A stretch of DNA of 64,000 nt, taken from contig OX638352.1 in the NCBI GenBank assembly GCA_951813545.1, forward strand, positions 2,682,835 through 2,746,834, given 5' to 3'. Both the position numbers and the translations under genes were made by a program. This DNA comes from an uncultured Poribacteria bacterium (lineage in GTDB: Bacteria > Poribacteria > WGA-4E > WGA-3G). The notes below the pieces were generated by a model that was given only the letters and a program-made list of their open reading frames with translations, made no database searches and was not told the origin of the DNA. Positions 35,818-43,288 of the stretch are shown one piece after another (within the stretch, counting starts at the first letter, position 1; every line of letters begins with the position of its first letter).

Positions 35818-38262
35818 ATGGCTATTGAATACGCGGGAGCTTACGATGCATCGGCAATCCCGCCGGATGTTGCCCGCGAAATTGAAATTTATGAGATTCA
35901 ACTTGATCGGTTCCAAGCCGGTCAAGTGGAAGAGGCAACCTTTACTGAATTTAGACTTCGGCGTGGCGTTTATGGACAGCGCGATGACCGCTCGCAGATG
36001 ATCCGGGTCAAGATCCCTTTCGGGGGGCTTACAGCGGCACAACTCGAAATGCTCGCAGATGTTGCCGAAGAATTTTCGGATAACATCATCCACATCACCA
36101 CCCGTCAAGATGTACAATATCATTACGTAGACATCAACACCACCGCTGAGTTGATGCGTCGCCTCGCAAGCGTTGACATCACAACAAAAGAAGCGTGTGG
36201 TAACGTCGTGCGAAACGTCACAGCATGTCCTCTCAGCGGTGTATGCCATGATGAGACGTTTGATGTAACACCTTACTCGAAGGCGTTGTCAGCGTTCCTT
36301 TTGGGACACCCGGATGCGGAGAACTTTGGTCGTAAGTTCAAAATCGCATTTTCTGGATGTGAAGAACACGCGTGCGGCTTAGCAAATATGCACGACATTG
36401 GTGCGGTTGCTGCCGTTAAAGAGGTAGACGGTGAAGTCAAACGCGGCTTCAAACTCTATGTCGGCGGCGGCCTCGGTGCAGTCCCGCATCAAGCGAAAGT
36501 GTTTGATGATTTCGTCTCGGCAGAGGAACTCCTCCCAATTTCACAATCAATTTGCAGAGTCTTCACCCGTTTAGGTGAACGTAGAAATCGGAATAAGGCG
36601 CGTCTGAAGTTTGTCATTGCCAAATACGGTATTGAGGAATTTCGCAGACTGGTACTTGAAGATCGAGAAACGCTACGGCACGACCCCGAATGGACAGACT
36701 ATCTGGAGAATCTCGACGCTTACAACGAAAGTCCTCTCAAGGCACCGACGCAGCTCAACGGCACCACGAAACCTGATGGGTTTGAAGAGTGGTATCAATC
36801 TAATGTGCAGTTACAGAGTCAACCCGGCTACGCTTATGTGACCATTACGCTACCGCTTGGTGATATTACCGCAGACCAGACGCGTGCTTTGGCGGATATT
36901 TCGCGGAAATACGTTAAAGATACTATCCGCGCCACAGTGGAGCAGAACATTGTTCTCCGCTGGGTAACGATGACGGATCTCCCCGCGCTCTATCGTGAAC
37001 TGAAAGAAATTGGTCTCGGCGATCCGGGGGCAGAGTCTATGGTTGATATTACCGCTTGCCCCGGTACAGACTCCTGCAAACTCGGTGTTTCTTCTTCACG
37101 GGGTCTGGCAGCGCACCTGCGAAACTATTTCATTGAAACCGGTGTGCAGAATGAAATCAAAGACTTTCGGATTAAGATTAGCGGATGCCCGAACTCATGC
37201 GGACAACACCACGTCGCGAATATTGGCTTCTTCGGTTCCTCGCGCCGGATGGGTGAGCATATTGCGCCTTACTATCAAGTACTACTCGGTGGACACATGG
37301 TGGAAAACGCCAGTTCTTACGGACTTGCCACTGGAAAAATCCACGGCAAATATATTCCGGCGTTCATTGAGGAGTTAACCGGTAAGTATACAGCGGAACG
37401 AAATGAGGAGGAATCCTTTACCGATTACGTCGCACGGCTCGGTAAGGCGGAAATCAAGACGATTCTGTCCCAGTACGATAAGATTCCTACCTATGAGGAA
37501 GCACCAGAATTCTATGTAGACACTGGCGATACGAAAGATTACCAACTCAAAACCGGTGTCGGTGAGTGTGCTGGAGAAGTAATCGCACTTGTCTCCATGA
37601 AGTTAGAAGAAGCAGATAGACTCATCTATGAATCCGGTTTGAACTTGGAGAAGGGTGAATATCAGGATTCCGCTGAACTAGCTTTTGATGCGATGATCAG
37701 AGCCGCAGACGGACTTCTGACAACGGTCGGTTTGCAATATATCGACGACGCTACCAGCGTCAACGAATTCCGCACCCATTTCTTTGAACCCGGTAACTTC
37801 TTCCCCGGTTACGGTGCTCACATTTTCAAGGCAACGGAAGAAGATGCTTCTGTGTTTGACCATGAATTGGCACACCGTCGCGTTGAAGAGGCTACGCTCT
37901 TCGTTGAAGAATCGCATAATGTCTACGGACGGATGCGTATCAAGCAAGAGGAAGAGGAAGAGAGCCGTCGTAAAACACGTCGCTCGCGACCGGCCCGGAA
38001 GCCGAGGGTTGTCAAGGAGAAGAAACCTGTTGAGGAAATCGTGGATAGCCTTGATCTTAAAGGTGTTGCTTGCCCGTTCAATTATGTCCAAGCAAAAGTC
38101 CGTTTGGAAACGATGGACCTCGGTCAGCTTCTCGAAGTCACCATCGACGATGGTGAACCGATTGAGAATGTACCGAAAAGCCTGACCAACGACGGACATG
38201 AGATCATTGACACCAAGAAGGTCGGAAAACACTACCGCCTCACCGTCCGAAAGGGTGAGTAA
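35818..38262 (+). CDS. Siroheme sulfite/nitrite reductase fused to a TusA-like sulfur carrier
   Basis: 814 residues; AAGGAG before the ATG. Residues ~40-290 and ~325-545 are the two halves of a siroheme/[4Fe-4S] reductase. The second half has the cluster set C-x5-C (TACPGTDSC) and C-x3-C (GCPNSC). The first half also keeps cysteines (ACPLSGVC, GCEEHAC). Residues ~580-715 are helical and HEPN-like (tentative). After a basic linker (RRKTRRSRPARKPRV), residues ~741-814 are a TusA domain with its Cys-Pro motif (LKGVACPFNYVQAK). The fusion could pass sulfide from sulfite reduction onto the TusA cysteine as persulfide; nitrite reduction is the alternative. A terminator follows at 38302. Confidence 0.85.
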   Translation: MAIEYAGAYDASAIPPDVAREIEIYEIQLDRFQAGQVEEATFTEFRLRRGVYGQRDDRSQMIRVKIPFGGLTAAQLEMLADVAEEFSDNIIHITTRQDVQYHYVDINTTAELMRRLASVDITTKEACGNVVRNVTACPLSGVCHDETFDVTPYSKALSAFLLGHPDAENFGRKFKIAFSGCEEHACGLANMHDIGAVAAVKEVDGEVKRGFKLYVGGGLGAVPHQAKVFDDFVSAEELLPISQSICRVFTRLGERRNRNKARLKFVIAKYGIEEFRRLVLEDRETLRHDPEWTDYLENLDAYNESPLKAPTQLNGTTKPDGFEEWYQSNVQLQSQPGYAYVTITLPLGDITADQTRALADISRKYVKDTIRATVEQNIVLRWVTMTDLPALYRELKEIGLGDPGAESMVDITACPGTDSCKLGVSSSRGLAAHLRNYFIETGVQNEIKDFRIKISGCPNSCGQHHVANIGFFGSSRRMGEHIAPYYQVLLGGHMVENASSYGLATGKIHGKYIPAFIEELTGKYTAERNEEESFTDYVARLGKAEIKTILSQYDKIPTYEEAPEFYVDTGDTKDYQLKTGVGECAGEVIALVSMKLEEADRLIYESGLNLEKGEYQDSAELAFDAMIRAADGLLTTVGLQYIDDATSVNEFRTHFFEPGNFFPGYGAHIFKATEEDASVFDHELAHRRVEEATLFVEESHNVYGRMRIKQEEEEESRRKTRRSRPARKPRVVKEKKPVEEIVDSLDLKGVACPFNYVQAKVRLETMDLGQLLEVTIDDGEPIENVPKSLTNDGHEIIDTKKVGKHYRLTVRKGE

Positions 38263-38301
38263 AGTCTAAGATTGCAGTTCATCGGAACTGAGTTCACACA
38301 G

Positions 38302-38349
38302 GCGGTTGCCGCCCGCGCCCAAACGGGCAGGGTAGGCAATCGCTTTTTT
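38302..38349 (+). terminator. Rho-independent terminator
   Basis: Stem GCGGTTGCC / GGCAATCGC (one G-T pair) with an inner CCC/GGG stem, followed by TTTTTT, 40 bp after the reductase-TusA stop codon. Confidence 0.75.
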
Positions 38350-38380
38350 ATGCATTAGATGGTTATAGGAGTTTCACATT

Positions 38381-38617
38381 ATGGATTCTAAAGAGATGTT
38401 TGAAGTGTTGCAGCGCGTGAAAACTTGGAAACCAGAAATGCGCATTGATCTGGCACGTCGGGTTTTGGAAACTATCGTGTCGCCACGACCACCACTTCCT
38501 CCACAGACCATGACACTGGAAGAAGTCCAGGCGATTATGAAAACAGATAAACCGCCTCCTACTGACGAGGAGTGCAAAAAAATCCTTGAAGAGGAGCGGA
38601 TGAAGAAATACGGATGA
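38381..38617 (+). CDS. Putative antitoxin of a PIN-domain toxin pair
   Basis: 78 residues. N-terminal helical part (MFEVLQRVKTWKPEMRIDLA) and a charged end (PPPTDEECKKILEEERMKKY) of the type seen in VapB-like antitoxins upstream of PIN toxins. No DNA-binding fold is recognised. Its stop overlaps the ATG of the PIN gene (ATGA), the usual coupling of toxin-antitoxin pairs. ATAGGAG precedes the ATG. Confidence 0.65.
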   Translation: MDSKEMFEVLQRVKTWKPEMRIDLARRVLETIVSPRPPLPPQTMTLEEVQAIMKTDKPPPTDEECKKILEEERMKKYG

Positions 38618-39036
38618 TTCACGCTTTATTGAATACAAACGTAGTTCTGGATGCACTGCTTGATCGAACCCCTTGGAACATTCAGGCAAATGCTATCTGG
38701 CAAGCGCAATTAGACAAGCAGTTTACTACTTATGTCACAGCAACGACACTAACCGACATTTTTTATATAAGCCACCGTTATGGAGGACTTGACAAGGCCT
38801 GGCGACTCGTTCGCGCCGTATTGAATCAGTTACCCATTATCTCAGTCAGTTCCCGCGAACTACAATTGGCAACAAGGTTAGCAGGGAACGACTTTGAAGA
38901 TAATTTGCAAGTTGCATGTGCAATAAACGGTCAACTTGATGTTATTGTCACTCGTAATCTTTCAGGATTTACAGGCAATAATATCCCAGTTCTAACACCA
39001 CAACAGATGTTGTTGAGATTATCTGAGGACGATTAA
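38614..39036 (+). CDS. PIN-domain (VapC-like) protein with altered acidic residues
   Basis: 140 residues of a PIN domain (MIHALLNTNVVLDALLDR, TATTLTDIFYI, NDFEDNLQVA, DVIVTRNLSGF, IPVLTPQQML). VapC toxins cut RNA with a metal site made of four acidic residues. Here the first (LDTN in relatives) is LNTN, and the TRD segment is TRN. Asp in DFEDN is kept. It may be inactive or weakly active. Coupled to the antitoxin-like gene upstream. Confidence 0.75.
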   Translation: MIHALLNTNVVLDALLDRTPWNIQANAIWQAQLDKQFTTYVTATTLTDIFYISHRYGGLDKAWRLVRAVLNQLPIISVSSRELQLATRLAGNDFEDNLQVACAINGQLDVIVTRNLSGFTGNNIPVLTPQQMLLRLSEDD

Positions 39037-39115
39037 ACCAAATAGAATGTAGTGATGGTTATCTTGTATTTCTGTAGAGATTGTTAAGTTGGCTGGGATA
39101 CAGAGCAAAAAATCT

Positions 39116-39592
39116 ATGCAAAAAATGGGAATATGGCGTGATTACCTCCTTAAAAAACTGGTTGATCGAGAAAGGTCAATGGGTTATCTCCAAGCTATTC
39201 TCGACGATTACTATATCTACGGCGGGGCTGCTGTAGTCAAGGATGCTCTTGATACTATTGTTGAAGCACAAGGCGGAGTTTCCAAAGTTGCCAAGCAGGT
39301 TGATATGGACCCACAACTTCTCTCAAAGGTCCTATCCAACGAGGATACGCCTCTAATCGACGCACTTGGAATCGTTCTTAAAGCACTCGGGTACCAACTT
39401 TCAATCAAACCGATAGAGCGCGAAAACTTTAACCTCGAAACTGATGCTGACGAGTTAGGAGGAGAAACCGTGCGTGTGGCAGAAGGTCCGATCTCATCAA
39501 TCTTCGGGCAGGAGACCCAATCCTTCAGGTTTGGGAGGAATGCCCGCTCCTGTATTGTGTCGAAAAAATATGAAATTCTATCGAAAATGTAG
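39116..39592 (+). CDS. Orphan HTH antitoxin-like protein, C-terminus altered by an IS remnant
   Basis: The frame opens at TTG 39089; ATG 39116 is the better start (158 residues); no strong SD. Residues ~10-105 match the addiction-module antidote family (TIGR02684-like): YLLKKLVDRERSMGYLQAIL, AAVVKDALDTIVEAQGGVSK, and an HTH (VDMDPQLLSKVLSNED). A HigB-like toxin gene, normally upstream, is absent. From about residue 133 the frame runs through a sequence that looks like an IS605-type right end (39512-39543), so the last ~25 residues are probably not original. Confidence 0.6.
   Translation: MQKMGIWRDYLLKKLVDRERSMGYLQAILDDYYIYGGAAVVKDALDTIVEAQGGVSKVAKQVDMDPQLLSKVLSNEDTPLIDALGIVLKALGYQLSIKPIERENFNLETDADELGGETVRVAEGPISSIFGQETQSFRFGRNARSCIVSKKYEILSKM
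39512..39543 (+). repeat. Solitary IS605/IS1341-type right-end remnant
   Basis: GGAGACCCAATCCTTCAGG, then TTTGGGAGGAATGCC: the CCCAA-xCC-TTCA-GG-TTTGGG hairpin and the GAATG end resemble right ends of TnpB elements. No tnpB precedes it; the HTH gene runs into it. Confidence 0.5.
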
Positions 39593-39721
39593 TATAATTA
39601 TAATATCACGTTGGCAGACATGAACAGCGTTACCGCCCCCTTCCCAGTAACGGGTGGGGACCCCGGTAGCGTATCTGCCTCCCCACTGAGAAGGGGTTAG
39701 ATGCGTGATACGTGAAAACCC

Positions 39722-40873
39722 ATGGCGAAAAAGCGAAAACACAACCGCAGAACGTATAAATATCAGATACGCGAACATCCGCAAAATATACGACTCGGCA
39801 ATCTGCTTGATGATCTTGCGGATGTGCATAACCATTTTTTGCGACTTGAGAACCGGTATTACCGTAGATATGGCAAATATGCGGGGCGTTATCGTCTGCA
39901 ACCGCACTTGACGCATTTGTTGAAACGGACCAAGAAACACTGGGCTTGGATCCCTCGTGACACACTTGACGCGGTCATTATACGCCTCCACATTTCTTTT
40001 GAAAGGTTTTTCGATATTCCAGGCGTTGGTCGTCCGAAATACAAGAAACGTGAAAAATACCGTTCTGCGAAGTTTCAGAGTGGTTATCTCCTTGAAGAAG
40101 GTCGTGTCCGTCTCTCTTTTAAAGCGTGGGACGAACCTTCTGAAGCTTTGAAGTTCAACAAACGCTGGTTTTCTTTCCACCACCATCGTGATTGGAAAGG
40201 CAATGTTCGCTATATCCAAATCCTTCGTGATGCTGTCGGAACGTTTTGGCTCTATGTCGTGACTGATGATACCTCTAAAGAAGTGCTGCCTGCTACGGGT
40301 GAAAGTGTAGGGGCAGACTTCGGCATGAAAGATGCCTTCTTGACGTTGAACACGGGCGAGAAGATACAATCGCCACAATTCTTGAAACACGCCTTGATCG
40401 AACTTCGCAAACTCAACAAAGCACTGAGCCGTAAGGTTAGAGGGTCTAACAATTGGTGGCGTGCTCTCCGTCAACTCGCACGGTTGTATCGGCATATTGC
40501 CAACCAACGCAAAGATTGGCACTACAAACTTGCCACGGACCTTTGTAAAAGGTTTGACCTTATCGCCACTGAGACGCTCAACCTTGACGGCATGAAACGC
40601 TTGTGGGGACGCAAAGTCTCCGATCTGTCCTTCGGGCAGTTTGTTGAGATATTGAAGTTCAAGTGTTTCAAACATAAGCGTGAGTTCCGTCAGGTCGGAC
40701 AATGGACTGCCACAACAAAACCGTGTTCAGATTGTGGTTGTCGCAACGAAAATCTAACGCTTTCAGATAGACAGTGGACATGTCCTGAATGTGAGTCTCA
40801 CCACGATAGAGACGTAAACGCTGCTATAAACATTTTGAGGGCTGCTTGTGATCCCTCTGTGGAGCAACAGTAA
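39722..40873 (+). CDS. tnpB: TnpB RNA-guided nuclease of an IS605/IS1341-type element
   Basis: 383 residues. RuvC-like catalytic residues are in place: Asp in SVGADFGMKD, Glu in IATETLNLDGM, Asp in HHDRDVNAA. The zinc ribbon is CSDCG ... CPEC. N-terminal wedge/REC part is basic and aromatic. TnpB proteins cut DNA next to a short motif using an RNA from the element's right end, which helps the element persist. Start ATG 39722 gives MAKKRKHNRRTYKY. It looks complete and possibly active. Confidence 0.9.
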   Translation: MAKKRKHNRRTYKYQIREHPQNIRLGNLLDDLADVHNHFLRLENRYYRRYGKYAGRYRLQPHLTHLLKRTKKHWAWIPRDTLDAVIIRLHISFERFFDIPGVGRPKYKKREKYRSAKFQSGYLLEEGRVRLSFKAWDEPSEALKFNKRWFSFHHHRDWKGNVRYIQILRDAVGTFWLYVVTDDTSKEVLPATGESVGADFGMKDAFLTLNTGEKIQSPQFLKHALIELRKLNKALSRKVRGSNNWWRALRQLARLYRHIANQRKDWHYKLATDLCKRFDLIATETLNLDGMKRLWGRKVSDLSFGQFVEILKFKCFKHKREFRQVGQWTATTKPCSDCGCRNENLTLSDRQWTCPECESHHDRDVNAAINILRAACDPSVEQQ

Positions 40874-40943
40874 GACGGTGGACGCTTTGAGAAAACCGCA
40901 GTCGCTATGAAGCACAAGCCCCTGCCTTTAGGCAGTGGGTGCC
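40858..40943 (+). ncRNA. Predicted omega (re)RNA scaffold of TnpB element 1
   Basis: The 3' end of tnpB and the next 70 bases include TAAGACGGTGGACGCTTTGA, GAGAAAACCGCAG and the terminal hairpin CCCCTGCCTTTAGGCAGTGGG. The same block ends element 2, as expected for a conserved guide scaffold. The bases just downstream (from about 40943) would be the guide. Confidence 0.55.
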
Positions 40944-40957
40944 TTGACTACAGTAAG

Positions 40958-40986
40958 TTGACTTTCCTACCAACTTGTAGTATAAT
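40958..40986 (+). promoter_or_regulatory. Strong sigma-70-type promoter
   Basis: TTGACT, 17-base spacer, TATAAT, just outside the right end of TnpB element 1, about 58 bp before the small gene at 41045. Confidence 0.65.
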
Positions 40987-41044
40987 AAAGAAGTGGAAAG
41001 TAGAGCTAACGGCACTAAAATACAACACACTTACGGAGAAATAG

Positions 41045-41221
41045 ATGGCAACGATTGTTAAACATAAAGAAACGAGTAAACGTTACTGCCTGCTCGGTGC
41101 GGGGTTTGGTGTCTTTCAATCCTCGAAACCGAACATGTTTCTCGGAAATTTGATCAATCTTCCCGCCAAGACCCCATGCTTTAGCTTGCGGGATGTAGGT
41201 GGGTGTTGGGTTTATCGTTGA
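41045..41221 (+). CDS. Truncated small conserved protein
   Basis: 58 residues: ATIVKHKETSKRYCLLGAGF, then GVFQSSKPNMFLGNL. From memory this matches the first half of a small conserved family (MAxIVKHKxTGKxYxLLGxGF). After about residue 38 the frame runs into an IS605-type right-end remnant (41166-41205) and ends early at TGA. GGAGA lies seven bases before the ATG and a strong promoter upstream, so the shortened product may be made. Likely a remnant of an interrupted gene. Confidence 0.5.
   Translation: MATIVKHKETSKRYCLLGAGFGVFQSSKPNMFLGNLINLPAKTPCFSLRDVGGCWVYR
41166..41205 (+). repeat. Second solitary IS605/IS1341-type right-end remnant
   Basis: CCAAGACCCCATGCTTTAGC, then TTGCGGGATGTAGGTGGG: same layout as the TnpB right ends (AAG-CCCC-xxx-CTTTAG-...-GGG). 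No tnpB of its own. Confidence 0.5.
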
Positions 41222-41229
41222 AAAAACAT

Positions 41230-41257
41230 TTGACAATCGCTAAAAATATGGTATAAT
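41230..41257 (+). promoter_or_regulatory. Sigma-70-type promoter reading into TnpB element 2
   Basis: TTGACA, 16-base spacer, TATAAT, ending a few bases before the element's left end; likely drives tnpB copy 2. Confidence 0.65.
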
Positions 41258-41381
41258 TAAGAGTATCAAGTTGGCAGACATTTCCAGCGTAACCGCCCCC
41301 TTCCTAGTAACGGGTGGGGACCCCGGTTACGTGTCTGCCTACCCACTGGAAAGGGGTTAAAGACTTGATGCTTGATATCCC

Positions 41382-42542
41382 ATGAAAACGTATAAGTATA
41401 AGTTTGGCGATCAATCGAATTGTATCCGTATCGGCAATCTGCTTGACGATATGTGGCAGGTGCATGACTATTTCCATAGGTGGCAGGACCAAAGGTATAG
41501 AGATGGCCTGCCGTATGCGGACTACCCTGTGATGTCCGCACACTTGACGGATTTGAAACGCACCACACACCCGCATTGGAACACCTTGCCAAGCCAAGCG
41601 ATTCAAGAGGAACTGAAACGGATACATCTTGCCTATGTGCGTTTTTTCAAAAAACTTGGTGGGAAACCGAAAAGGAAACCCAGACACAAGTTCAAGTCTA
41701 TCACCTACCCTGGAAGTGCGGGTTGGTCTCTGAAAAACAATCGTATCACGCTGAGGTTTCGTAAATGGAATCCGCGAACACGTAAGTGGCAGTATGATAA
41801 AGTGGCATATACGTTTCATAAGCACCGCCAGTGGCACGGCACTATCCGTCGTATCACGATCAAGCGTGATAGTTGCGGCGACTATTGGCTTTATATCATA
41901 ACAACCTACACAGATTTTAGACCGCTGCCAGCAACAGGTCAGAGCGTTGGGGCAGACAATGTAATACAAGGAATGGATTTGGTCTATTCCCAGACCAAAT
42001 CCGGCATGAAAGACGCTTACTTGACACTTTCCACGGGTGAGAAGATCCAACACCCACAACCTTTGAAACAGTCTTTGAACAAGCTTCGTCATCTCAACAA
42101 AGCATTTAGCCGTAAGCAAAAAGGGTCTAACAGTTGGTGGCGGTGTGTGAGGCAGATTGCCCGTCTCTACCGTAAAATCGCCAACCAGCGCAAAGACTTT
42201 CAGTGGCAAGTTGCCTCTGAACTTTGTAAGAAGTTTGATACGATTGCCATTGAAACGTTGAACCTTGATGGCATGAAACGGCTTTGGGGACGCAAGGTCT
42301 CGGATCTCGCCTTCTACCAGTTTGTTGAGATATTGAAGTATAAGTGTCAAAAACATAAGCGTGAGTTGCGTCAAGTTGGTCGTTGGACAGCAACAACGAA
42401 ACCTTGTAGCGATTGTGGGTTTCACAACGAAACCCTAACTCTCTCTGATAGGCAGTGGACATGCCCCGACTGTGGTTCACACCACGACCGAGACATCAAC
42501 GCTGCGATAAACATATTGCGGGCGGGGATAGCCGTTATCTAA
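41382..42542 (+). CDS. tnpB: TnpB-like nuclease with an insertion at the RuvC active site
   Basis: 386 residues, related to the copy at 39722. Glu (IAIETLNLDGM), final Asp (HHDRDINAA) and zinc ribbon (CSDCG ... CPDC) are intact. In the first RuvC motif the Asp is followed by 15 extra residues (GAD-NVIQGMDLVYSQTKS-GMKD) where copy 1 has a single Phe. This breaks the beta-strand that holds the catalytic Asp, so nuclease activity is doubtful. The C-terminus is slightly shorter than in copy 1. Confidence 0.85.
   Translation: MKTYKYKFGDQSNCIRIGNLLDDMWQVHDYFHRWQDQRYRDGLPYADYPVMSAHLTDLKRTTHPHWNTLPSQAIQEELKRIHLAYVRFFKKLGGKPKRKPRHKFKSITYPGSAGWSLKNNRITLRFRKWNPRTRKWQYDKVAYTFHKHRQWHGTIRRITIKRDSCGDYWLYIITTYTDFRPLPATGQSVGADNVIQGMDLVYSQTKSGMKDAYLTLSTGEKIQHPQPLKQSLNKLRHLNKAFSRKQKGSNSWWRCVRQIARLYRKIANQRKDFQWQVASELCKKFDTIAIETLNLDGMKRLWGRKVSDLAFYQFVEILKYKCQKHKRELRQVGRWTATTKPCSDCGFHNETLTLSDRQWTCPDCGSHHDRDINAAINILRAGIAVI
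41958..42002 (+). repeat. 45-nt in-frame palindromic insertion in tnpB copy 2
   Basis: Compared with copy 1, 45 bases replace one codon. The insert ends in a perfect 11-bp hairpin, GGATTTGGTCT / AGACCAAATCC, with a six-base loop. The net gain is a multiple of three, so the frame stays open. Confidence 0.8.
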
Positions 42543-42584
42543 TGATATGCCTGAATGGATTTTTTCACCCTAAAGGGAAACGCC

Positions 42585-42672
42585 TGCTGGTGGAGCGATA
42601 ATAAGACGGTGGACTCTTTGAGAAAACCGCAGTTGCTACGAAACCGAAGCCCCAACCTTTAGGTTGTGGGTG
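42585..42672 (+). ncRNA. Predicted omega (re)RNA scaffold of TnpB element 2
   Basis: TAAGACGGTGGACTCTTTGA, GAGAAAACCGCAG and the hairpin CCCAACCTTTAGGTTGTGGG repeat the block at 40858-40943. The start of the next gene's open frame lies inside this hairpin, so the element sits directly upstream of that gene. Confidence 0.55.
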
Positions 42673-42708
42673 CTATCACTAACTCACGAAAGGAAATTTT
42701 TTAGCAGA

Positions 42709-43287
42709 ATGGATCTACAACAGATTAACGTCAAGGTTTTCACAACCGAAGATAGCGAAATCAACTATACTAACTTCATCAAGGTCTTCAACCGTTGGAT
42801 GGAGGAAGCTGATTCAGATGACTATCTGAATTATGCCGATTATTCGCATGTCGATGCAGGACCGAGTGTTTTATTGATTTTGAAGCAAGCCAACTATAGC
42901 ATTGACGACGCGTATCATCAGTCCGGATTCCTCTACAATCGGAAGCATGCAGTCGAAGGGGATAACGCCGAAAAAGTTCGTCAGGCACTCACAGAGGTGC
43001 TCTCTAAATGCGAACAACTTGAAGCATCGGCAGAGTTAGAAAATGCCGTGCATTTCAACGGGGCAAACCTTCTATTTATGATAAACAACCGCCACATCGC
43101 ACCGAATACACCCGAAACAGCAGCGTCCATTCAGGCAGAACTCACGCCAGTCCTTGAACGGATGTATGGTGGTGACGATTTCACGGTGGAACGTACTTCC
43201 GAAGACGCACGCGAACGGTTCGCCCTACGAATTTCAGCGAATTCAGATAAACCGATTTCAGAACTCCTCTCCAATTTGGGAGCCTAA
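42709..43287 (+). CDS. Conserved hypothetical protein next to ThiF/MoeB gene
   Basis: The frame is open from 42664 inside the TnpB right end; ATG 42709 is the likely start (192 residues: MDLQQINVKVFTTEDSEINY). Conserved-looking segments: DYSHVDAGPSVLLILKQANY and AVHFNGANLLFMINNRHIAP. No known domain name recalled. It ends one base before the ThiF/MoeB-type gene, so the two are likely co-translated. Its own promoter may have been replaced by the TnpB insertion. Confidence 0.65.
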   Translation: MDLQQINVKVFTTEDSEINYTNFIKVFNRWMEEADSDDYLNYADYSHVDAGPSVLLILKQANYSIDDAYHQSGFLYNRKHAVEGDNAEKVRQALTEVLSKCEQLEASAELENAVHFNGANLLFMINNRHIAPNTPETAASIQAELTPVLERMYGGDDFTVERTSEDARERFALRISANSDKPISELLSNLGA

Positions 43288-43288
43288 G

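Larger units (their letters stand above)
39606..40943 (+). mobile_element. TnpB-only IS605/IS1341-type element 1
   Basis: Left end from GTTGGCAGACA with a complex hairpin region (GGCAGACA ... TATCTGCC; CGCCCCCTTCC ... GGGTGGGGACCCC) up to the tnpB ATG; right end hairpin CCCCTGCCTTTAGGCAGTGGG near 40918-40940. The same left and right ends occur in element 2. No tnpA transposase gene is present, so it would need one in trans. Confidence 0.75.
41263..42672 (+). mobile_element. TnpB-only IS605/IS1341-type element 2
   Basis: Left end GTTGGCAGACATTTCCAGCG with the same folded region as element 1 (GTAACCGCCCCCTTCC ... GGTTACGTGTCTGCC; CCACTGGAAAGGGGTT), tnpB, and right end CCCAACCTTTAGGTTGTGGG at 42651-42670. 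No tnpA. The two copies have diverged in sequence, so they are not a recent duplication. Confidence 0.75.

Noticed and set aside
39578..40702. 374-residue minus-strand open frame opposite tnpB copy 1
   Set aside because: Low-complexity antisense of a clear tnpB gene; no domain or ribosome-binding site; a similar frame opposite copy 2 (41304-42425) only mirrors the shared tnpB sequence.
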